Origin: Streptomyces sp. CG1
GTDB lineage: Bacteria; Actinomycetota; Actinomycetes; Streptomycetales; Streptomycetaceae
Reading direction: 5' to 3'
Length of the DNA: 64,000 nt
NCBI RefSeq assembly: GCF_041080625.1
Contig: NZ_CP163518.1
Location: 8,115,501 to 8,179,500, forward strand
Positions 38,494 to 46,679 of this stretch are shown here, piece by piece. A program made the position numbers and the translations under genes. Every line of letters starts with the position of its first letter. Position 1 is the stretch's first letter. A model generated the notes under the pieces. That model was not told the DNA's origin, made no database searches, and saw only the letters and a program-made list of their open reading frames with translations.

Positions 38494-40665
38494 TCAGGTG
38501 GCGGTGACGACCAGCGCGGCCCGGTCGTCGAGGGCGGCATTGCCTGCGAACGTGGTGACTGCGGCGGTGATGGACTCGATGAGGGTGGCGGCGGTGGGCG
38601 CCGTGGACCGGTCGGCGACGAGCGCGTCGGCCAAGCGGTCCTCGCCGAAGAATTCGCCGTCGGCGGAGCGAGCCTCGGTAATGCCGTCGGTGACCAGGAC
38701 CAGGCTGTCGCCGGGGCGCAGGTCGATGCCGCACGGGCAGAAGCCGGGGTCGGGACGGATACCCAACAGCAGGCCTGGTTGCGTGAGTTCTTCGACCGTG
38801 CCGTCGGCTCGGCGCACGAGGGGCGGTACGTGGCCTGCTCGAATCAGGCTGAGCGCGAGGTGAGACGCGGAGTGCCGCAGCTCGCCGTAGACGAGTGAAA
38901 CGAACTGGTCCTCTTCGACGGTGCCTGCCGTCAACGCGTCGTTGATGGCGGCGACCACCGCCGCCGGGTCGTTCAGGAGGCGGGCGGCGGCGCGTGCGGT
39001 GTGCCGGACCATTCCGGTGGTGGTGGCCGCCAGCGCGCCGCGCCCCGACACATCGCCGATCATGAACGCCCAGCGGTCGCCGGACAGCGGGAAGACGTCG
39101 AAGAAGTCGCCGCCGACGTCGAGTCCTTCACCGGCCGGATGGTACGAGGCGGCCAAGGTCGCGCCGGGAATCCTGGGCAGCTCGGGAGGCAGCAGGCCTG
39201 CCTGCAGATCGTGGGCCAGCCGGACGCGGTCGGTGAACTGGTGGGCGTTGTCGGCACTCGAAGCGGCCCGGCGGGCGAGTTCCTGGGCCAGGGCGATCGT
39301 GTGGCCGTCCAGGGGCAGGGCGGTGGCCAGGAGAGTCAGCGTGCCGAAGGTACGGCCCCGGGTGGCCAGCGGCACGCACACGTAACCCGTGACGCCGAGC
39401 TGCGCGCAGGGGTTGCCCGTGTGGGCCGTCTCGAGGGCGCCGGAGGCCAGCACACGGGCGACGGCGGCGTCCACGTCGTCGCACAGCGCGGGGGAGGAGA
39501 GGAGCTGTTCCCCCTCCCGGGTCGAGGCGGCGACGGCGATGCGGTGGGTCGCGCCGCGCTCGACCACATGGACGGCACACAGCGGCGCCAGGGCCGGAAC
39601 GGTCAGCCTGGCCATGCGCTGCAGGCTGTCCGAATAGTGCGTCTCGCCCGTGATGGCGGTGCTCGCTTCCAGCAGGAAGGCCAGATCCTCACGGAGTGCC
39701 TTCTCACGCTCCTGGGCCAGGTGCCTCGCCTCCACCGCGCGGTGGCGTTCGATGGCCAGCGCGGCTATGCGTGCGAACGCACCGCTGAGCGTCACATCCC
39801 TGTCCGTGGGAGCCTTGGGGGTGCGGTGGTACATCGCGAAGGTGCCCAGCAGCCGGCCGTCCGCATCCTGGATCGGCGTGGACCAGCACGCCGCGACCCC
39901 GGCCCGCCCCGCCAGGTCGCGGTAGTCCTTCCACAGGGGGTCGGCGGCGATGTCCGTGACGATCACCGGTTCGTGCCGGAAGGCGGCCGTGCCGCACGAG
40001 CCGACCCCCTCGCCGATGGATATCCCGTCGACCGCCTCGTTGTAGAAGTCGGGCAGGCGCGGGGCGGTGCCGTGCCGCAGGTGCTGTCCGTCGGGATCGA
40101 GGAGCAGTACCGAGACGATCATGTCCGGGCAGAGCTCTTCGATCGCCGTGGCCATGCCGTCGAGGATCTCGGAGAGAGGGGCGTCGCGTGCGATCTGCTC
40201 CAGCAACACGCGCTGCTCCGAGGCCAGGAGATGCGCGTCGTGGTACGCGGTGGTCTCGACCGCGATCACCACGACCCCGTCGATCCGGCCGGCTCCGTCC
40301 CAACGGGGCTCGTAGGTGAAGTCGAAGAACCCCTCCCGCTGCCTGCCCGGCTCTCCCAGTACCAGCCGTCCGTCCCGGGCCCGGTATGCGGTGCCGGTGC
40401 GGTAGACCTCGTCGAGCCGGTCGAGGACGCCCTGGGGAACCAGTTCCGGAATCACCTCTCCGACCGGCTCGCCGACGCGCCCGCGGTCGCACCCCAGGGC
40501 CTCGAAGAATGCCGAGTTCGCCACTTCCAGCCGGTGGCTCGGGCCGCTGAGCGCAGCGAAGATCACCGGGGCCTGCCCGAAGAGGTCCGCGTACTCCTCG
40601 CTCCGCCGGTCGATGGGGAGAGAGTGGGTCATGGCAGAACTGTGGGGATCGAAGTATATGGACAT
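38494..40665 (-). CDS. PAS-GAF-SpoIIE (PP2C) regulatory phosphatase
   Basis: A 723-residue protein. PAS domain (about 22-140: VIFAALSGPSHRLEVANSAF), GAF domain (about 165-315, with GEGVGSCGTAAF), second GAF-like domain (about 340-475), then a PP2C/SpoIIE phosphatase (about 500-723) with VGGDFFDVF, IGDVSGRG and VTDGITEARS that bind the metal pair. Such RsbU-like phosphatases dephosphorylate anti-anti-sigma factors and so release alternative sigma factors. No partner kinase or antagonist gene lies nearby. GGAGAGGG lies 9 bases before the ATG. The gene sits between identical 28-bp direct repeats. Confidence 0.9.
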   Translation of the reverse strand: MSIYFDPHSSAMTHSLPIDRRSEEYADLFGQAPVIFAALSGPSHRLEVANSAFFEALGCDRGRVGEPVGEVIPELVPQGVLDRLDEVYRTGTAYRARDGRLVLGEPGRQREGFFDFTYEPRWDGAGRIDGVVVIAVETTAYHDAHLLASEQRVLLEQIARDAPLSEILDGMATAIEELCPDMIVSVLLLDPDGQHLRHGTAPRLPDFYNEAVDGISIGEGVGSCGTAAFRHEPVIVTDIAADPLWKDYRDLAGRAGVAACWSTPIQDADGRLLGTFAMYHRTPKAPTDRDVTLSGAFARIAALAIERHRAVEARHLAQEREKALREDLAFLLEASTAITGETHYSDSLQRMARLTVPALAPLCAVHVVERGATHRIAVAASTREGEQLLSSPALCDDVDAAVARVLASGALETAHTGNPCAQLGVTGYVCVPLATRGRTFGTLTLLATALPLDGHTIALAQELARRAASSADNAHQFTDRVRLAHDLQAGLLPPELPRIPGATLAASYHPAGEGLDVGGDFFDVFPLSGDRWAFMIGDVSGRGALAATTTGMVRHTARAAARLLNDPAAVVAAINDALTAGTVEEDQFVSLVYGELRHSASHLALSLIRAGHVPPLVRRADGTVEELTQPGLLLGIRPDPGFCPCGIDLRPGDSLVLVTDGITEARSADGEFFGEDRLADALVADRSTAPTAATLIESITAAVTTFAGNAALDDRAALVVTAT

Positions 40666-40935
40666 GACAGGCTGCCCTCTCCTGTCTCCTCCGCCCGCTG
40701 ACGACGGCGTCTCGCCCCTTCACTCTGACACATGTCTGCGCTGTTTCCAGGCCGCAGCCGGGCCGGTCACGGCGGTGCTTCATGACCGGCAGGCCCGACG
40801 GCCCGGCACACCGTGGAGGAACGACGAGGGAAATTCCGTGGTGCCGCCGAGCGAGCCCCTCTAGGGTGGGGCCTGCTCCTCGCGGTGGCCGTCGGCTGCC
40901 GCGGTCAGTCGTGTGGAGAACGGGAGGTGTGACCG

Positions 40936-41007
40936 ATGGCTGTCGTTGAGACGGGCGCTGCCCGCATCCGGAAGTTCATCCATTCCACCTCCGTGGTCTC
41001 CGGCTGA
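40936..41007 (+). CDS. Small ORF of 23 codons with good ribosome site
   Basis: ATG at 40936, preceded by GGGAGG at an 8-base distance, reads MAVVETGAARIRKFIHSTSV then VSG and stops at 41007. It contains the second copy of the 28-bp repeat. It may be a tiny peptide, a leader, or the amputated start of a gene displaced by recombination. I do not recognise a family. Confidence 0.35.
   Translation: MAVVETGAARIRKFIHSTSVVSG
40950..40977 (+). repeat. 28-bp direct repeat, copy 2
   Basis: Identical to 38437-38464, about 2.5 kb away, same orientation; the pair brackets the SpoIIE phosphatase gene. Confidence 0.85.
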
Positions 41008-41054
41008 CCTCACTCTTCTCCCGCGCCAGTGAGCGCGGTGCCGGGGCCGCCCTT

Positions 41055-41531
41055 GTGAAGGGTCACTCCTTGTCTTTCTCCTCTTTCGTGGGTTCGTCCT
41101 CGTCCTCGTCTTCGCCGCACCCGCTGGCTCCGTACGGCTGGGACGAGGGCTGGGAGGCGGAGTTCGCTCCGTATGCCGAGCAGGGTCTCCTGCCCGGCCG
41201 TGTCGTACGGGTCGACCGCGGCCAGTGCGACGTCGTCACGCCGGGCGGGATCGTCCGTGCCGACACCGAGTTCGTCGTGCCCCGTGATCCGATGAAGGTC
41301 GTGTGCACGGGGGACTGGGTCGCCGTCGACCCCGACGGTGATCCGCGGTACGTCCGCGCGTATCTGCCGCGCCGCACCGCCTTCGTCCGCGCCACCTCCT
41401 CCAAGCGGTCCGACGGGCAGATCCTCGCTGCCAACGTCGACCACGCCGTCGTCGCCGTGTCGCTCGCCGTCGACCTGGACCTCGGCCGCATCGAACGCTT
41501 CCTCGCCCTGGCCTGGGAGAGCGCCGCCTAA
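41055..41531 (+). pseudogene. rsgA: N-terminal remnant of RsgA-type ribosome GTPase
   Basis: The frame encodes the first 158 residues of an RsgA/EngC protein: a Ser-rich leader, then LAPYGWDEGWEAEFAPYAEQ, the OB-fold (RVVRVDRGQCDVVTP, GDWVAVDPDG), and the beginning of the GTPase domain (ANVDHAVVAVSLAVDLDLGR, FLALAWES). Intact relatives continue after ALAWES with the NKxD-type motif (usually LTKAD), the GxSGVGKS P-loop and a zinc domain. All are missing; the frame ends two codons later. RsgA is a 30S maturation factor, and Streptomyces usually has more than one copy. Start GTG at 41055, or TTG at 41070, which has GAAGGG upstream. Integration of the next element explains the cut. Confidence 0.85.
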
Positions 41532-41551
41532 AACAGCACAGCCCCCACCTG

Positions 41552-41583
41552 CACAGATGCCGTTTGGAGCGGCCGGATCTGTG
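41552..41583. promoter_or_regulatory. Inverted repeat in the attL/integrase leader
   Basis: CACAGAT (41552-41558) and ATCTGTG (41577-41583) are 18 bases apart, between the rsgA junction and the integrase start. GGAGGGA follows as its ribosome site. It may be an integrase binding site or an operator; position fits attL. Confidence 0.4.
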
Positions 41584-41598
41584 TTGTAGGAGGGAACC

Positions 41599-43191
41599 AT
41601 GGCGAAGCAGAAGGTGGCGGAGGAGTTCCGGGACGCGACCCCCGAGGAACTGGCGGGGAAGCGCCCGGACGACCTGGCTGATCTCTACCTACGCCGCAGC
41701 AAGAAGCGGGAAACGGTCGAGACGCTCAAGCAGCACGCCCGCGACCTCCGCCGAGAGATGGATCGGCAGGGACTCACCGTGCGCCAGGTGTGGCTGGAGC
41801 AGCGGAGTGCCTCCAAGGCACATGTCCGCCGGGTGAAGCTCGAAGGTGCGATGGACGCGGTCATCGCCGGCGAGGTCAAGACGCTGGCGGTGTGGAAGAC
41901 GGACCGCTTCGACCGCCGAGGTATGGCCGCCATCGGCAGCGCCCTAGACGAATTCGACCGGCGCAGGGCGCGCCTCTACGTCCTCCAGGAGAACCTTGAT
42001 TCCAGTCAGCAGGGCACCCGCATCGTCTTCGCCATCCTGGCCGAGCGGGCTCGCGAGGAGATCAAGGACCTCACTCTGCGGGTGACCACGGGTAAGACGG
42101 CCGCGCGTACAGCGGGAAAGTGGCCGGGGGGCCGAACGCCGTACGGTGTCCGGTCTCCCAAGGGATCCGGGCGGATAGAGCCGGATCCGTCCGAATACCC
42201 GCATGCGCGCCGGATCGCAGATGACCTTTTGCTCGGGCGCTCGGCGATGCGCGTGGCGCACACTCTCAACGGTGAGGGAATCAAGACCCGCGACGGTGCC
42301 CGCTGGGATGCGCGTGCGATCACCCGCATGGTCCGATCTACCGCTTGGGCCGGCCTCCTGCCGGAGAAGAACAGGCTGTACGACGAGTTCGACCAGCCAC
42401 TGGACATCTGGGTGCCCACGGATGAACCGGTTCGGGACGTTGAGGGGAACCCGGTGGTCATCGGGAAGGGTGTCGTGACGCCGGGGGAGCGGCTGCGGAT
42501 TCTTGCCCTGATCGACGAACGAGTCACCAAGATCGGCGGAGGATCGCGAGGAAAGCGCCCGCACACCACGTTCCTGGGCGGCGTCCTCACCTGCCCGCGC
42601 TGCAAGGGGTCAATGACCGGCAGTGGCGGCAACCGGGGCCGCATGTACAGGTGCCGCTCGCGCGCTGTGCACGGTAAGGACGCGTGCGCCGGCGTGGTGG
42701 TTCGCGCAGAGCGGATAGACGCAGCCGTCGAAGCGATGTGGCTGAGTCACGTCTCCGCACTCGAATACGGAGATCCTGGCCTCGACGCCATCGTCCGGCG
42801 TTGGACTGTCCTTCACGACGTCGAGCGGGAGACGCGAAGGAAGGACGTCATGGCCGCGCTCGATGCCGCCAAGGCCCGTCGCGATAAGCTGGAGCACGAC
42901 TTCTACGTCGAGGGAACGCTGGCCGAGGACCGATTCAAGTTCTTGTCCGTTGAGCAGACATCAGTCATCGACACGCTCGAAAGCGAAGCTGCGGAGCTCG
43001 CGCGAGAAGCCGACCTGTCGATCTTCTTCGCGGACGGACAGGCTCTGGCGGAAGCATGGCAGGAATCGTCGATGTCGGACCGGCGCATGCTGCTTGGATG
43101 TGTCCTGAAGTCCCTGACGATCACTCCAGCTCGCCGTCAGGGGGACCACACGCCGATCATGGACAGGATCGTTCCTGAATGGGTGGCGTGA
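41599..43191 (+). CDS. Large serine integrase (site-specific recombinase)
   Basis: A 530-residue large serine recombinase. Catalytic domain (about 25-165) with YLRRSKKR, Ser34 being the likely nucleophile, and KTDRFDRRG. The Recombinase domain follows (GGRTPYGVR; DARAITRMVRSTAWAGLL). Zinc ribbon: CPRCKGSM (two Cys), then YRCRSRAVHGKDAC. Coiled-coil C-terminus (AALDAAKARRDKLEHDF). It integrates and, with a directionality factor, excises its element between attP and attB. It begins with ATG 8 bases after GGAGGGA and reads inward from the rsgA junction, the usual place at attL. Intact, so the island may still be mobile. Confidence 0.93.
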   Translation: MAKQKVAEEFRDATPEELAGKRPDDLADLYLRRSKKRETVETLKQHARDLRREMDRQGLTVRQVWLEQRSASKAHVRRVKLEGAMDAVIAGEVKTLAVWKTDRFDRRGMAAIGSALDEFDRRRARLYVLQENLDSSQQGTRIVFAILAERAREEIKDLTLRVTTGKTAARTAGKWPGGRTPYGVRSPKGSGRIEPDPSEYPHARRIADDLLLGRSAMRVAHTLNGEGIKTRDGARWDARAITRMVRSTAWAGLLPEKNRLYDEFDQPLDIWVPTDEPVRDVEGNPVVIGKGVVTPGERLRILALIDERVTKIGGGSRGKRPHTTFLGGVLTCPRCKGSMTGSGGNRGRMYRCRSRAVHGKDACAGVVVRAERIDAAVEAMWLSHVSALEYGDPGLDAIVRRWTVLHDVERETRRKDVMAALDAAKARRDKLEHDFYVEGTLAEDRFKFLSVEQTSVIDTLESEAAELAREADLSIFFADGQALAEAWQESSMSDRRMLLGCVLKSLTITPARRQGDHTPIMDRIVPEWVA

Positions 43192-43239
43192 TGCACTCGT
43201 AACGTGTAGGTCGTGAGTCCGAATCCCGAAGGTGGCCCA
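43191..43239 (+). other. tRNA-like 3' half (degenerate)
   Basis: Directly after the integrase stop the sequence reads like the anticodon arm, variable loop and T arm of a tRNA: GCACTCGTAACGTGTAGGTC, then GAGTCCGAATCCCGA. The T-stem has two mismatches and no 5' half is present, so it is not a working tRNA. It may be a relic of an att site from another element, or chance. Confidence 0.3.
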
Positions 43240-43280
43240 TGAGAGGCTCAGGTCAGACGCGGCTGACCTGAGCCTCTCAT
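43239..43280. terminator. Perfect 18-bp hairpin after the integrase
   Basis: Arms 43239-43256 and 43263-43280 are perfectly complementary around a 6-base loop. A strong intrinsic terminator-like structure, 47 bases after the integrase stop. Confidence 0.75.
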
Positions 43281-43324
43281 CGCTCGGGGGAACAGAACCC
43301 GGCGTACAGCCCGACTCGTCTGCC

Positions 43325-43368
43325 ATTGGGGCCCTGACCAGGGGAAACGACCTGGTCAGGGCCCCAAT
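43325..43368. terminator. Second perfect 18-bp hairpin
   Basis: Arms 43325-43342 and 43351-43368 pair perfectly around the loop GGAAACGA. It lies 44 bases beyond the first hairpin and has unrelated sequence, so it is not a duplication. Confidence 0.7.
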
Positions 43369-43812
43369 GCATCGGAGTGGAGTTCCCGCCTGTACCTGCG
43401 GTTTTCCCGGGAGTTCCCGGGTGGTTGTGCACTGGATGTGCATTGATCTTGGGGCGTCGGAGCGGCTGTCTCGCAGGAAACGTTGGTGGAGCGCACTGGG
43501 CGGCGTTACTTGGGCCGCCAAGAGACTCCAGCCTGAACCGTTGGACGGTTGCGTCTCAGCGGCAGGACAGTCCGTTTCCCTGGAGCCGAGCGGTGTCGTG
43601 TGCCGGGTGACGGCTCATGGCTGTCGAGCCCTGGCGAGGTGTGGCAGGGCCCTCGGCGTCGTAGGGGAGTTCAGCGGCGCTGAGGAGCATGTCTGCGCCT
43701 GGGTGTGCTGCCCCGGAGACAATGCCCGCTGCCCCTGCGGCAAGTCGGGGCTGCTGAGAGGACCCCTCGTTCGGATGAGAGGTATCGGAAGGCACGCTAA
43801 TGGGGAGAACAA
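43369..43812. other. Stretch without a supported gene
   Basis: Between the twin hairpins and the IS5-like element nothing convincing is coded. A frame of up to 201 codons on the plus strand starts in the first hairpin and has an unusual Cys/Arg/Trp-rich composition, so I do not accept it. Confidence 0.4.
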
Positions 43813-44703
43813 TGAGCCTTTTCCATCCTCAGTCTGAGCTGGCGAGATGGAGGCTGAGGACGGCTTGGACGAGGCTCGTGATCCGGGTCGTTGAGCAACG
43901 CAGCTTGCGCAGGAGCCGCCAGGACTTCAGGGTGGCGACGGCCGGTTCGACCAGTGCCCGGATCTTCGCATGGGCCCGATTGACGGCTTGCTGACCAGCG
44001 GAAAGGCTCTCCCATCGGCCGCGGTAAGGGACACGGACCGTGCCGCCTGCGCCCTGGTAGCCCTTGTCCGCCCAGCAGTCGATGCCGGCCTCGGCGAGAG
44101 CGTCGATGACGCCGTGCTCGCGGGCAGCCCGAACGTCGTGGACGGCACCGGGCAAGGCCGGTGAAGCCCAGAGGAGGCGGCCCTTTGGGTCAGCGATGAC
44201 CTGCACATTCATACCGTGCTTCTTGTGCTTGCCCGAGTAGAAGGGGCGGTCGGCGGCGATCCGGTCGATTGGTAGAAGCGTTCCGTCCAGGATCAGATAC
44301 GCCTTCATCGATGCGGTCCGTACGGCTTCGGCGAGTGTGGGGGCGAGGGCGGCCAGGAGCTCGACGGCCTCGGTGACGTAGCGGTAGACGGTGGTGATGC
44401 CGACGCCGAAACCGGCCGCGAGCTGGGCGTAAGTGTGGCCGTTGCGCAGGTGGGCCAGGGCGAGCAGGGCCTGTCGGCCCACGCTCAGGCGCCGCCATCG
44501 GGTGCCGAGAACGCGCCGGTGTTCCCTCAGGCGGGCGGCGAGGAAGCGGAGGGCAGAGCTGGACACGTCGATGCCGGACGGGTAGACAAGCATGCGAAGC
44601 CTCTGGTGGAGACGGTTCTCTTGGTCGAAAACCCATCTACCAGGGGCTTCACCTGTCCGTCAGGCCAACTGCCCAACCCACGCAACAGGTTGGAAAGGGC
44701 TCA
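43813..44703 (-). mobile_element. IS5-family-like insertion sequence, about 0.89 kb
   Basis: Imperfect terminal inverted repeats: TGAGCCTTTTCCAT at 43813-43826 and, read inward from 44703, TGAGCCCTTTCCAA (12 of 14 identical). They enclose one transposase gene. No clear target duplication could be seen. Confidence 0.7.
43829..44593 (-). CDS. IS5-family transposase (single ORF, DDE type)
   Basis: A 254-residue transposase. N-terminal helix-turn-helix region (YAQLAAGFGVGITTVYRYV), then a DDE_Tnp_4-like domain: AYLILDGTLLPID gives the first Asp, FYSGKHKKHGMNVQVI is characteristic, SPALPGAVHDVRA and CWADKGYQG the second Asp. The C-terminal Glu/RV region is NRAHAKIRALVEPAVATLK. Frame is intact. 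It ends 16 bases from the left inverted repeat, as expected for a compact IS. Confidence 0.88.
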   Translation of the reverse strand: MLVYPSGIDVSSSALRFLAARLREHRRVLGTRWRRLSVGRQALLALAHLRNGHTYAQLAAGFGVGITTVYRYVTEAVELLAALAPTLAEAVRTASMKAYLILDGTLLPIDRIAADRPFYSGKHKKHGMNVQVIADPKGRLLWASPALPGAVHDVRAAREHGVIDALAEAGIDCWADKGYQGAGGTVRVPYRGRWESLSAGQQAVNRAHAKIRALVEPAVATLKSWRLLRKLRCSTTRITSLVQAVLSLHLASSD

Positions 44704-45023
44704 ATGCTTGGTGTTGATTCGAAACGGCTTGGTTTCAGAGTTGTTGATTGGAACCTGAGAGAACTGGCCTGGCTGCGCGGCACTTGTTGCTGTTGGTGCA
44801 GGAGGTGTTCCGGATCCGGGTGGTGCGGTCAGGGCTGGCGCGGCGCGGTTGTCGTCCATGAGGGCGCACATCAACGGGGCAGGACGAGGGACAGGCAGGC
44901 AAACAGGGCGGCGTCCCATCCGGTCGGCGAGCAGTCTGGTACGCGACCGATGCGGCGGTCGCCGAGGCTGCACTGCGCCAGCACCGCGCGGTGGTCATGT
45001 TGACCTCCGATGTCGACGGGCTA
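44704..45023. other. Spacer between two insertion sequences
   Basis: About 320 bases with no credible gene, RNA or repeat. Probably a leftover of an interrupted gene that I cannot identify. Confidence 0.3.
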
Positions 45024-46174
45024 GTGAGCCGGTCCGGAGATCCTGTCGCAGTAGCGGCAGATGCGGTCGATGATCTGGTCTTCGGTCTTGGTCCACTTGA
45101 AGGGGCGGGCCTGTTCGTTCCAGGTCTTGATCCAGTCCTCGAGGGCGGTCTTCAGCTCGTCGAGTGAGCAGAACACGCCGCGCTCAAGGCAGCGCCGTTC
45201 CAGCTCGGCGAACCACCGCTCGACCTGGTTGATCCAGGACGAGTAGGTCGGGGTGAAGTGCAGTCGGAACCGGGGATGGGCGAGAAGCCACTTGTGCACC
45301 ACCGGTGTCTTGTGGGCCGAGAGGTTGTCGCAGATCACGTGGACCGCCAGGCCGGGATCGGTCTGGCGGTCGATCTCGTCCAGAAAGTCACGGAAGTCCA
45401 CGGCCCGGTGCTGTGCGGACAGCCTGCCGATGACTTTTCCGGTCGCGGTGTGTCGGGGCTGCGAACAGGTCAACCGTGCCGTGCCGCACGGAGTCGAAGC
45501 TGCGCCGCTCAGGGACATCCGGCACCATCGGCAGCACCGGAGCGGTCCGCTCAAGGGCCTGGATCTGCGGTTTTTCGTCCATCGCGAAGACCGCCGCGTT
45601 CGCCGGCAGGGGCAAGGTACAGCCCGACCACGTCACGGATCTTGTCGATCAGCAGTGGATCCGGAGAAATCTTGAAGTCCTCCGTGCGCCAGGGCTGCAG
45701 CCCGAAGGCCCGCCAGATCCGCAGCACACTCGTGGGCGAGATCCCCACACGCCGGGCCAGCTCCCGCTTCGGCCAATGGGTGGCACCCTCCGGCGTCTCC
45801 TCGAGAGTGCGCACCACCACCTCTTCCACTTGAGCGTCGGTGATGGTGCGGGGCACGCCGGGGCGCGGTTCGTCGGACAGTCCGTCGAGCCGGTCTTGCA
45901 GGAATCTGGTCCGCCACCGGCGCACGGTCGAGCGATCGGTCTCCAGCCGCGCGGCCACTGCGGTATTGCTCAGCCCGTCCGCGCAGGCCAGCACGATCCG
46001 GGCACGCTTGGCCAGACCCTGCGCGGTCGTCCGGCGTTTGGCCCACCCCTGCAAAGTCAGCCGCTCGTCCTTGGACAACTCCAGCGGCTGCAGCCTGCTA
46101 TCGCCCACTCCTCCAGCAGACCGCAGCCGACAGTTTCCGTCACCGCCCACGCCGCAATCTGAAACGAAACGCAC
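45021..46174 (-). pseudogene. IS630-family transposase broken by two frameshifts
   Basis: The N-terminal part (from 46174 or a later GTG) has the HTH region (LSNTAVAARLETDRSTVRRW) and Leu-rich linker. Near 45619 the frame shifts so that VFAMDEKPQIQALERTAP continues in another frame, and near 45460 a second shift leads to TGKVIGRLSAQHRAVDF, VHVICDNLSAHKTP and FTPTYSSWINQVERWFAELE. These are DDE_3 motifs, so all catalytic pieces survive but in three frames. Each shift is explained by one extra base. Two separate shifts argue for decay, not programmed frameshifting. A source copy elsewhere could mobilise the IS in trans. Confidence 0.85.
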
Positions 46175-46210
46175 CTCACGTGGCGAGACGTGAACTCAAG
46201 ACCGGCTCAC
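45024..46210 (-). mobile_element. IS630-family insertion sequence with TA duplication
   Basis: Perfect inverted repeats: GTGAGCCGGTC at 45024-45034 and its complement at 46200-46210. Both ends are flanked by TA (45022-45023 and 46211-46212), the target duplication of IS630/Tc1-type elements. It holds one disrupted transposase gene. Length is about 1.19 kb. Confidence 0.85.
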
Positions 46211-46213
46211 TAG

Positions 46214-46679
46214 GGCCGCTGAACCCGATGCCTCACCCATCGCTGTTGGGTAGGGTTGGCGGCCCTGGGCAGTCTTGTACTTTGTCGTGAATCCCGTGCT
46301 GGGACGGTGCTGGGATGCGTCTGCATTTCCGCAGGTCACAGCCTTGCTCTGTTACTAGCAAACTTGCTGGTCAGGTGGCCGCGTCCCGAGTGGTGGGCGC
46401 GGCCGTTTCGCATGGCTTGCCGGATTCTCGCTGGATGAACTGATGGTTCGCCACCTGTCGTCACCTGTGGGATGCGGGACTCTTGCTGGATGGATCTGAT
46501 GTGGCGTCGGATTTGGGCAAGGTTGTTGCTAAGCAAATCGCGGACGGGCTCGCCCGGACGCTGCGGGATTTTCGTGCGATGCGTGGCGGCTGGGGGCGCT
46601 CCGCGAGTTCCGCAAGGGTCTCGTTGCTGGTCCTGCGGGGGGCGCTGCCTGGGAACGGGGAGCCGAACCGGCCAGTTCG
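46214..46679. other. Gene-free stretch downstream of the TIGR04141-like gene
   Basis: No gene is supported. A weak hairpin (46377-46383 with 46398-46404) followed by GTTT may be a terminator. Two similar segments around 46427 and 46473 (each containing GCTGGATG followed by CTGATG) are imperfect direct repeats. The base composition is lower in GC than the neighbours. Confidence 0.35.

Noticed and set aside
43191..43239. Complete tRNA gene
   Set aside because: Only anticodon and T-arm-like parts are present, the T-stem has mismatches and the 5' half is integrase coding sequence.
43232..43837. 201-codon plus-strand frame after the integrase
   Set aside because: It starts inside one perfect hairpin, crosses the second, runs into the IS5-like element, and has odd composition.
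45388..45636. Separate small gene within the IS630 element
   Set aside because: It is the middle part of the frameshifted transposase (MDEKPQIQALERTAP), not an independent gene.
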